Below are positions 1-4,586 of a stretch of 5,749 nt of DNA, in pieces. The DNA lies in NCBI GenBank assembly GCA_947174825.1, contig CAMWKN010000133.1, positions 1 to 5,749 on the forward strand, written 5' to 3'. Position 1 is the stretch's first letter. Each line of letters begins with the position of its first letter. A program made the translations under genes and the position numbers. The notes under the pieces were generated by a model, which ran no database searches, was not told the origin of the DNA, and worked only from the letters and a program-made list of their open reading frames with translations. This DNA is from an uncultured Clostridium sp. GTDB taxonomy: Bacteria; Bacillota_A; Clostridia; Lachnospirales; Lachnospiraceae.

Positions 1-345
1 ATTGTCGACGATGCGGCGTTTATGCGAATGATGATTAAAGATATTTTAACAAAACACGGTTATACGATAGCTGCAGAGGCGGAAAACGGAAAGATAGCGG
101 TTGATAAATATAATGAAGTAAAGCCGGATCTGGTGCTGATGGATATCACGATGCCTGAGATGGACGGTATTCAGGCATTAAAAGCGATCAAAGGGAATGA
201 TGCGAATGCGGCTATTATCATGTGTTCGGCGATGGGGCAGCAGGCGATGGTTATTGAAGCGATTCAGTCGGGAGCGCGTGACTTTATTGTAAAGCCATTC
301 CAGGCGGAGCGTGTATTGGAAGCAGTGAAGAAGGTTATCGGATAA
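1..345 (+). CDS. cheY: Chemotaxis response regulator CheY (5' end missing)
   Basis: Single-domain receiver protein. When phosphorylated by the kinase CheA it binds the flagellar switch and changes rotation. The frame is open from base 1, so the gene starts outside the window; 114 residues are visible, and the family is about 120 long, so only a handful are missing. Visible residues: the acidic pair D3-D4 (IVDDA), the phosphoacceptor D48 in LMDITMPEMDG, the switch Ser at S76 (IIMCSAMGQ), and the conserved Lys K98 in VKPF. No output domain follows; the protein ends soon after the last receiver helix (AVKKVIG). CheY and Spo0A-like receivers share this fold, but the short length and the CSAMGQQ stretch favour the stand-alone CheY of Clostridia. 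The gene ends just before a strong hairpin, so it closes its transcription unit and is not part of the accessory genes that follow. Confidence 0.93.
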   Translation: MVDDAAFMRMMIKDILTKHGYTIAAEAENGKIAVDKYNEVKPDLVLMDITMPEMDGIQALKAIKGNDANAAIIMCSAMGQQAMVIEAIQSGARDFIVKPFQAERVLEAVKKVIG

Positions 346-358
346 AAGTACATAATGA

Positions 359-386
359 AAAGGAGCTGTCGTAAGACGGCTCTTTT
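359..386 (+). terminator. Intrinsic terminator after cheY
   Basis: A 12-bp stem joins AAAGGAGCTGTC (359-370) to GACGGCTCTTTT (375-386) around a GTAA loop, with two G-T wobbles (362/383 and 367/378). The 3' arm runs into TTTT and then CAGTTT. It lies 13 bases after the cheY stop. It separates cheY from the SUKH gene, which therefore needs its own promoter. Confidence 0.85.
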
Positions 387-410
387 CAGTTTATGGTAGT
401 TGGAGACTTT

Positions 411-438
411 TTGGAACAGCGTCTCTGATAGCAATAAT
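411..438 (+). promoter_or_regulatory. Possible sigma-A promoter for the first SUKH gene
   Basis: TTGGAA at 411-416 (4 of 6 to TTGACA) and AATAAT at 433-438 (5 of 6 to TATAAT) are 16 bases apart. Transcription would start near 445, only some 15 bases before the start codon and touching the Shine-Dalgarno sequence. This makes the leader unusually short and the call weak. It is supported mainly by need, because a terminator lies just upstream. Confidence 0.35.
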
Positions 439-460
439 TGAAATATAAGGAGAAACAGAT

Positions 461-1003
461 ATGCCAATTTATGGGCCAAAAGACTATGAAAAGGTAATTA
501 AGCGTATACAGAAAAAAGTAGCTGCGAGTAATATCGAAATGGGTAAATGTCTTTCGGAAGAAGCGATTGCAGAATTTGAGAATTGTTGCAAAATTCAGTT
601 GCCACAAGCATATCGTATATTTTTGAAAAATGTAGGAAACGGTTGCGATAATATGATTGATGGCTTTCAGCTCAAACGCTTAGAAGATATAGAGCGAAAG
701 GACTTATCCCGCCCTTTTATGCTTGAAGAATTTTGGATTTGGGAAGATGATGATAGAGAAGCAGATATAATCAAAAAAGAAATGGAAGAAAAGGTTTATC
801 AGGGCGAAATGGAATTGATAAATATTGGATGTGGTATGAGTTATAATCTGATTGTAACCGGAAAGTGCCGAGGTGAGGTCTGGAATTTCGCAGATGTAGG
901 TGTTCAACCCTGCTGTGAACGGCAGGATTTTTTAGGGTGGTTTGAATTGTGGTTGGATTATCAGGACGAAACAGACTACTTCAAAGATTATGCGTATGAA
1001 TAA
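461..1003 (+). CDS. SUKH-1 (SMI1/KNR4) family protein, probable toxin-immunity protein
   Basis: 180 residues. The start is supported by AAGGAG at 447-452, eight bases before ATG. The SUKH pattern is visible: a helix beginning LSEEAIAEFE (about residues 31-40), then LPQAYRIFLKNVGNG (about 47-61), an acidic and aromatic middle (EEFWIWEDDD), and the strand region GEMELINIGCGMSYNLIVTG followed by GEVW and DVGVQP. The C-terminal helix FLGWFELWLDY is typical of the family. Bacterial SUKH proteins are mostly immunity proteins that bind and neutralise a matching polymorphic or contact-dependent toxin in the cytoplasm; there is no signal peptide or membrane segment here. No toxin gene is adjacent in the window, so the partner is unknown and the immunity role is inferred from the family. 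It may be an orphan immunity gene acquired as a cassette. Confidence 0.82.
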   Translation: MPIYGPKDYEKVIKRIQKKVAASNIEMGKCLSEEAIAEFENCCKIQLPQAYRIFLKNVGNGCDNMIDGFQLKRLEDIERKDLSRPFMLEEFWIWEDDDREADIIKKEMEEKVYQGEMELINIGCGMSYNLIVTGKCRGEVWNFADVGVQPCCERQDFLGWFELWLDYQDETDYFKDYAYE

Positions 1004-1038
1004 GTGTCCGCTTGGAATATTTGTGGAGTTGGTCTGCG

Positions 1039-1113
1039 ATGCCAATCAAAGAGAGAGCTTCTAATGAGGCACTAAGTAAAGTGATTACACGAAAAAAGAA
1101 ATTTTATGGGTGA
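1039..1113 (+). CDS. Possible micro-ORF or gene remnant (24 aa) before the GNAT gene
   Basis: ATG at 1039 opens a 24-residue frame ending in a basic tail (ITRKKKFYG) and TGA at 1111-1113. GGAG at 1025-1028 lies ten bases upstream, a usable but long spacing. The frame stays open upstream through the 3' end of the SUKH gene (SVRLEYLWSWSA before the Met), so it may instead be the last codons of a lost gene. Its stop lies four bases before the second candidate GNAT start at 1118, an arrangement that would allow translational coupling. I do not recognise the peptide. Chance occurrence is quite possible at this length. Confidence 0.22.
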   Translation: MPIKERASNEALSKVITRKKKFYG

Positions 1114-1621
1114 AAATATGTTTATAAAATCAGAAAGAATTATTATAACAGAATTAACAATAGATATGTGTAATGATTATCAGAAAAACTCTGTGGATGA
1201 TGATAATAGACGTTTCGTACCGGATGAGGTATGTGAAACTTTGGAAGATGCAGAGAGAACTTTAAAATGGCTGATTGAATCATATTCTACTTCAAACGGA
1301 CCATTTGTATATCCAATTATTACGAATGAAAATATAAATATCGGATATGTTCAAGCATGTCCATTAGGAGAAGGATTTGAGATTGGATACCATATAGCCC
1401 AAAAGTATACAGGCAATGGGTTTGCTACAGAAGCGGTGAAAGTATTTTTACCGGTAATAATAGAAATGCTTCAAATTGATAAAATATACGGTATCGTTTT
1501 AGAAGAAAACGTTGCTTCGCATAAAGTTTTAGAAAAAAATGGTTTTAAATTAATCTTTAAAGGTATTGATAAATATCAGGGCAAAGACAGAGAATTAAGA
1601 AAATATATTTTTGAACGGTAA
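1106..1621 (+). CDS. GNAT family N-acetyltransferase (RimJ/RimL-like)
   Basis: Up to 171 residues. It transfers an acetyl group from acetyl-CoA to an amine; the substrate cannot be told from sequence. GNAT features: the N-terminal strand FIKSERIIITEL, the central strand pair NIGYVQA...FEIGYHIA, the acetyl-CoA pyrophosphate loop QKYTGNGFATEA (about residues 99-110), and the C-terminal NVASHKVLEKNGF helix-turn (about 135-147). This order fits the RimL-type branch that acetylates protein N-termini or small molecules. Two starts are possible. ATG 1106 has only a poor upstream purine run, while ATG 1118 (MFIKSERI) has GGTGA at 1109-1113 and fits usual GNAT N-termini, so the protein may be 167 residues. 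The gene is visibly more AT-rich than cheY or the second SUKH gene, suggesting separate acquisition. It could act alone or, less likely, as a toxin-related acetyltransferase; no antitoxin is adjacent. Confidence 0.85.
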   Translation: MGENMFIKSERIIITELTIDMCNDYQKNSVDDDNRRFVPDEVCETLEDAERTLKWLIESYSTSNGPFVYPIITNENINIGYVQACPLGEGFEIGYHIAQKYTGNGFATEAVKVFLPVIIEMLQIDKIYGIVLEENVASHKVLEKNGFKLIFKGIDKYQGKDRELRKYIFER

Positions 1622-1641
1622 TATGAAAGCCTTCAATTACC
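1617..1641. terminator. Weak inverted repeat across the convergent stop codons
   Basis: GGTAAT (1617-1622) and ATTACC (1636-1641) are perfect inverted arms, with a second short pairing GAA/TTC (1625-1627 and 1632-1634) inside. The repeat covers the TAA of the GNAT gene and the last stop of the minus-strand SUKH region. It could act as a bidirectional terminator, but there is no T tract on either side and the stem is AT-rich, so the call is tentative. Confidence 0.3.
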
Positions 1642-1810
1642 ATTTGATATCGCTATCTCAATATCCTCGATTTCTGATACCGTCTGCGTATATACTGCTT
1701 CCTGTTCGGAGTCTTGAGGATTCCATTGTACATCGCCGGCATAGTAGATGATATAGGTGCTGTCGTCAGTGGAAAACAGGTAACGGTTTTCAATAAGAAT
1801 AATCTCTCTC
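1633..1810 (-). pseudogene. Out-of-frame C-terminal extension of the second SUKH gene
   Basis: After the (GA)4 tract the minus strand carries an open frame of nearly 60 codons, one base off the SUKH frame. It begins REIILIENRYLFSTDD and ends SEIEDIEIAISNGN before TGA at 1633-1635. The composition is protein-like: acidic, with alternating hydrophobic strands such as STYIIYYAGDVQW. An ATG-started version of this frame (from 1887) would read its first 26 or so residues antiphase over the SUKH gene, and those residues do not look natural. The best reading is that the coding begins at the GA tract and once continued the SUKH protein, giving about 280 residues. Alternatives are a separate gene lacking its 5' part, or a programmed shift. 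No separate ribosome binding site was found for it. Confidence 0.5.
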
Positions 1811-2470
1811 CAGTTCTTCCTTTGTGGGAAATTTTTGCTCATCTTCATCCAGAAAGTCGCCGGTACATATAAACCGGAGAAAATCATTGAAATCCTTGCA
1901 GATATAAAGTTCTGACTCCATAGCGTCCCTCAATTCCTGCACATTTTCTCCATCTACTCCATCGACGATTGTCATATCATAAACCGTCTCCTGATGTATG
2001 GTGACAATCCCGCCGTTTACCAGATCCGGAAATGTGAGATAGCCGTATATTTCGCCAACCTGTATAAAGCCTGCCTCCAAAAAGCAGCAGGGAAACTGTC
2101 CTCCCTGTTCTTCTTTCAGGTTCTCCAGAAACTCTGCCCCACTGTCTCCCTGAATATTGTGCCATTCAAAATCGACAGTTGGACCGATGTCATGTTCGGG
2201 CCGGGGAACATACTCATTTTTCTCACGTGAGAATGTATCACACCAGGAGTTACCATATGAATCACCACAAAAAGAGACAAATACCGTCATATTCTCCTGC
2301 ATTTTACAGCTCAACAGAAACGCACGGTATGGCATGGGCAAAGCGTATCCAAGTCCCTTCTCAATTTCTGATAAATCCTGCTCCGTAAGCGTAGATTCTT
2401 CCAACGGTTCCTTCCATATCTGCGGTTCACGCTCTTTTAATCTGTGCAGATACTCCTTTGCTGTTGTCAT
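1790..2470 (-). CDS. SUKH (SMI1/KNR4) family protein, probable immunity protein; C-terminus likely truncated by a frameshift
   Basis: 226 residues. The start ATG at 2470 is preceded by AAGGAAGG (2476-2483) at five bases, a good ribosome binding site. The SUKH core is visible: LTEQDLSEIEKGLGYALP then MPYRAFLLSCK (about residues 28-56), an aromatic acidic middle (TVDFEWHNIQ), the strand region CCFLEAGFIQVGEIYGYLTF, VNGGIVTIHQE, and the terminal helix FNDFLRFICTGDFL. It is only distantly like the plus-strand SUKH protein, so the two are not a recent duplication and would be expected to counter different toxins. The protein is probably cytoplasmic. The frame closes (ERDYSY, TGA at 1790-1792) just after a (GA)4 repeat, while an adjacent frame stays open for nearly 60 more codons. 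One extra GA unit would fuse them. The SUKH domain itself looks complete, so the short product may still fold. Confidence 0.78.
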   Translation of the reverse strand: MTTAKEYLHRLKEREPQIWKEPLEESTLTEQDLSEIEKGLGYALPMPYRAFLLSCKMQENMTVFVSFCGDSYGNSWCDTFSREKNEYVPRPEHDIGPTVDFEWHNIQGDSGAEFLENLKEEQGGQFPCCFLEAGFIQVGEIYGYLTFPDLVNGGIVTIHQETVYDMTIVDGVDGENVQELRDAMESELYICKDFNDFLRFICTGDFLDEDEQKFPTKEELERDYSY

Positions 2471-2496
2471 ATATACCTTCCTTTCCGGAAATTCCG

Positions 2497-2532
2497 GTCA
2501 AAAGCCCCGTTGCTTTCGGCGGAGTTTTTGAC
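2497..2532 (-). terminator. Intrinsic terminator after the beta-lactamase-like gene
   Basis: On the minus strand GTCAAAA-A-CTCCG pairs with CGGGG-C-TTTTGAC around a ten-base loop (CCGAAAGCAA). This gives 12 pairs (one of them T-G) and one A-C mismatch; the 3' arm carries GGGGCTTTT. It begins 32 bases after the TAA of the lipoprotein gene and ends 26 bases before the next minus-strand start at 2470. It therefore closes the upstream operon and puts the second SUKH gene in its own unit, or under readthrough. An AAAA run on the 5' side also gives it a T5 tail on the plus strand, but no plus-strand gene ends here. Confidence 0.72.
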
Positions 2533-2564
2533 TCATAAAGCCTTCTTTCTTTAGCCATGAAGAG

Positions 2565-3533
2565 TTACTGATCATAATAGTCCGACACAATTTGGATTGC
2601 TATTTCCTTTGCCCTTGGACCGGATACATTCATACCGTCTGTCCTTCCAAGATGCACACAAAAATAAATAATCCCTTCCGCACTTTCTGCAAATCCTGTA
2701 AACCACGCATCAACAACAATGCCCTCGGCTTTGCCCATTCCCGTTTTTCCGTATATGGAAATATCTGTTCGTTCCTGCTCCGATACCAGCATGACCTGTT
2801 TTAATATATTTTGCGTTTCTTTTGAATAATCCGAATTATCACCAAAGATACGTTCCATTACCTCTACCTGCTCTTTGGGGGAAATCATTAAAGACGATTC
2901 AAGCCAAAAACCCGTTAAAGCCCGGTTATTATTGTTTGTATTCAAACGTCCTTCCCAATCAGAAATATCGCAATTGCCATACTGAAGTTTATCCAGCTCC
3001 CTTTGCATGATATCTTTTCCAATGTCATCTATGACCTGTCTGTAATACCATACACAAGAAGTACGAAATGCTTCGCTAAAATCAATATCTCTATTCCAAT
3101 CCTCATTCCAGAATACTTCTCCGCTCCATGTTCGTGTAGAATCTTCTGGCTCAAGGATTCCATTCTCCAGAGCAATCAGGGAAGAAATAATCTTAAACGT
3201 GGAACATGGTAATCTTCCGGTCAATGCAAGATCACGGTTATATATTATACACCGTCTGTTAGTGACATCATATACAACTGCGGCTCCATTTAACCCATTA
3301 AAATATTCCGACCAATCTGTGTCAACAATCTCCGGTTCTATTACTATGCTCTCAGCAGGATCCTCTGTATCGGCCTCTATGGAAACACTGCTTGATTCCA
3401 CTTCCGATTCCTCTTTTTCATTTTCCATAAAAATCTTTTCTTCTGTACCGTGACTATTAGAGCAGCCTGTTAAAATAAATGCACATACAAATACCCGGTA
3501 AGCCACTTTAAAAAAGTTGTTTTTCTTTTTCAT
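2565..3533 (-). CDS. Class D (OXA-type) beta-lactamase-like serine hydrolase, lipoprotein
   Basis: 322 residues from ATG at 3533. This start is chosen over an upstream in-frame Met at 3821 because GAGGT (3538-3542) sits four bases before it and because it opens a lipoprotein signal: MKKKNNFFK, a hydrophobic core, then the lipobox LTGC with the lipidated Cys at 24. An acidic, serine-rich linker (about 30-72) follows, then the penicillin-recognising fold. All class D motifs are present: STFK at 111-114 (S111 nucleophile, K114 general base, carbamylated in the family), SCV at 159-161 (SxV), YGN at 185-187, FWLESSL at 209-215 (equivalent of OXA W154), and KTG at 263-265, with WFTGF after it. The enzyme would sit on the outer face of the membrane and open beta-lactam rings. 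A beta-lactam-sensing or transpeptidase-like role is also possible, and the substrate range cannot be read from sequence. The gene follows a decayed gene and ends at an intrinsic terminator. Confidence 0.88.
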   Translation of the reverse strand: MKKKNNFFKVAYRVFVCAFILTGCSNSHGTEEKIFMENEKEESEVESSSVSIEADTEDPAESIVIEPEIVDTDWSEYFNGLNGAAVVYDVTNRRCIIYNRDLALTGRLPCSTFKIISSLIALENGILEPEDSTRTWSGEVFWNEDWNRDIDFSEAFRTSCVWYYRQVIDDIGKDIMQRELDKLQYGNCDISDWEGRLNTNNNNRALTGFWLESSLMISPKEQVEVMERIFGDNSDYSKETQNILKQVMLVSEQERTDISIYGKTGMGKAEGIVVDAWFTGFAESAEGIIYFCVHLGRTDGMNVSGPRAKEIAIQIVSDYYDQ

Positions 3534-3537
3534 AATT

Positions 3538-3542
3538 ACCTC
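3538..3542 (-). promoter_or_regulatory. Ribosome binding site that fixes the lipoprotein gene start
   Basis: GAGGT on the minus strand lies four bases before ATG 3533. It overlaps the TGA (3541-3543) of the decayed upstream reading frame, so translation of the upstream gene would once have ended on this site. It supports the lipoprotein start at 3533 over the longer frame reaching 3821. Confidence 0.7.
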
Positions 3543-3772
3543 AATCTTGTTCTGACATCTTTCCTTTTTGGTCTGCTTCCCAATTTGCGTTTTCTGTTTT
3601 TGCTGCGAAATTTTTCTAATAAAACCCTGATAATGGCTCCCTGACTGCGTTCTCCGGACTATCTTTTTCTGATTTAATTCCTTCTGCCATGAAATAGACC
3701 TGTCCAACCAAATAGTCTTCATAAAAATATTGCGCCGTAACCGTTTCTGTCCGCTATAGTTTCTCCATTCAT
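3541..3772 (-). pseudogene. Broken small gene (about 76 codons) between the acidic gene and the beta-lactamase-like gene
   Basis: ATG at 3772-3770 overlaps the TGA of the upstream gene as ATGA. It reads MNGETIADRNGYGAIF, then reaches a T5 run (3723-3727) and stops two codons later. Removing one T would continue as YEDYLVGQVYFMAEGI and on through KDSPENAVREPLSGFY to an in-frame TAG at 3616-3618. After that the same frame resumes (KNFAAKTENANWEADQ...) to TGA at 3541-3543. That final stop overlaps the ribosome binding site of the next gene. The coupled start, the natural-looking protein composition and the fitting end argue for a real operon gene of about 76 codons carrying a one-base frameshift and a nonsense codon (for example CAG to TAG). 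A 51-residue protein ending at the TAG is the alternative if only the frameshift is a defect. I do not recognise the family. The longer frame covering this region in another phase (the N-terminal 96 residues ahead of MKKKNN) is a shadow. Confidence 0.6.
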
Positions 3773-4227
3773 TCCTGATATACTGACAAAAAATAGGCTC
3801 CTGCATAATAAGTATCATCAAATTGAAGCTGAAGCGAATAATCTGTATCTGCTAAACGTTGATTGCAAAAGCCAATTGCCTCTTCCAAATTATCTTCTGC
3901 GTCTATATCCACATATAATTTTTGAAGAAACTCCTGTATTGTTATAAAGATATTTTCCGGAATACGATGTATTAGAAAATCTGTAATTTTTTGAGTAACA
4001 TCTTCTTCATATCCGCCGATCAGCAAACTTTCTCCATGTACTGCAGCATAATGAAGCCAAAACACATCCTCATCCATACAATCTTCATTTGCTAAAAAAT
4101 CCTCAAAATCCTGTTGATTATCAATTGATAACATCTCATTAATAACTTCTGTCTGAACCTGATAAAGTTCTGAAAAATTTTCTGTTTCAAAAAGAGTGTG
4201 AATATATTGCTTTTCGTCGCTATCCAT
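3769..4227 (-). CDS. Small acidic protein of unknown function, possible immunity-type protein
   Basis: 152 residues, not recognised. The start is well supported by GGAGG (4234-4238) six bases before ATG. It is strongly acidic (DSDEKQ, DFEDFLANEDCMDEDVFW, DIDAEDNLEEA), mostly helical in look to about residue 130, and ends in a predicted strand pair (YSLQLQFDDTYYAGAYFLSVYQE). It has no signal peptide or membrane segment, so it is probably cytoplasmic. Size, acidity and a helix-rich body with a beta-strand end resemble many immunity proteins of polymorphic toxin systems and small DUF proteins found beside SUKH genes; this is a resemblance of type, not a family match. It heads a probable operon whose second gene (ATGA overlap) is broken and whose third is the beta-lactamase-like lipoprotein. 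Confidence 0.75.
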   Translation of the reverse strand: MDSDEKQYIHTLFETENFSELYQVQTEVINEMLSIDNQQDFEDFLANEDCMDEDVFWLHYAAVHGESLLIGGYEEDVTQKITDFLIHRIPENIFITIQEFLQKLYVDIDAEDNLEEAIGFCNQRLADTDYSLQLQFDDTYYAGAYFLSVYQE

Positions 4228-4274
4228 TGCTTACCTCCATAAATGTCGGATTTGTAGAAGCGTTCAACACCAAA

Positions 4275-4303
4275 ATCATAACACAATTCCTCACACATTG
4301 CCA
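4275..4303 (-). promoter_or_regulatory. Possible extended -10 promoter for the acidic-protein operon
   Basis: TATGAT on the minus strand (4275-4280, 5 of 6 to consensus) is preceded directly by TGT, an extended -10 element. A weak -35-like TGGCAA lies 17 bases upstream (4298-4303). Transcription would begin near 4268, about 40 bases before ATG 4227. It falls in the gap after the recombinase relic, where a promoter would be needed. Confidence 0.35.
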
Positions 4304-4560
4304 TATAATGAGCTAATAGTCTAAATCTCCTGATTGCGCCCTGCAAGACTCTCATATTCCTTTTTCAGATTGTTCGTATCTGCAAGGTACTGTTTTTCCA
4401 TTCTCCGGCCCGGCCTGTCATAAAAAGCCTCTATATTCTTCAATGCCATAGCCGTAACTTCCAGTATGTCCGAAAGCACAAGGTTGTATAAATCCCTCGC
4501 TTCGATTTTGCGGCTTGTGATGTGGGTATTCCGTTTTGTTTGATAATGGATAGCTTCCAC
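4291..4560 (-). pseudogene. Fragment of a large serine recombinase (C-terminal part)
   Basis: The frame reads HITSRKIEARDLYNLVLSDI, then MALKNIEAFYDRPGRRMEKQ and YLADTNNLKKEYESLAGRNQEI. From memory this matches the segment after the zinc ribbon in resolvase/invertase-type large serine recombinases of Clostridia conjugative and mobilisable elements: the LY..VL.DI helix, then the long coiled coil (ADT..LKKE..SL..RNQEI). An in-frame TAG (4321-4323) follows, and the next codons TISSLYGNV still resemble the family's EI-D-x-x-F-x-SLY stretch before another stop (4291-4293). The catalytic serine domain, the DNA-binding domain and a proper start are absent; the nominal first codon is GTG at 4560 with no ribosome binding site. 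It is therefore a dead relic of a mobile element, abutting the 3' end of the YARHG gene. The exact left edge (4560-4586) is uncertain. Confidence 0.6.
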
Positions 4561-4586
4561 TACTTTATTGACATGTGAACAGCGAC

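Noticed and set aside
403..425. GAGAC...GTCTC inverted repeat upstream of the first SUKH gene
   Set aside because: Arms of only five bases with a 13-base loop; expected by chance and lacks a T tract.
2485..2497. CCGGAA-A-TTCCGG palindrome before the second SUKH gene
   Set aside because: Could be an operator, but it is a single short copy immediately beside the terminator hairpin, and no regulator is encoded nearby.
2157..2531. 124-residue plus-strand ORF
   Set aside because: Antisense shadow of the second SUKH gene and its upstream hairpin; serine- and cysteine-rich composition typical of a reversed coding strand.
2427..2558. 43-residue minus-strand ORF beginning MAKERRLYESK
   Set aside because: It runs straight through the terminator hairpin and into the SUKH gene in another frame, and has no clear Shine-Dalgarno.
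3534..3821. N-terminal 96-residue extension of the beta-lactamase-like ORF
   Set aside because: A signal peptide with lipobox and a good ribosome binding site begin at 3533. The extension is basic and unnatural and runs over a better coding frame in another phase (the broken gene).
4092..4355. 87-residue minus-strand ORF between the recombinase relic and the acidic gene
   Set aside because: Its second half overlaps the well-supported acidic gene in another frame, and its first half overlaps the recombinase relic. Only a short middle stretch (MAMCEELCYDFGVERFYKSD) looks protein-like, with no ribosome binding site.
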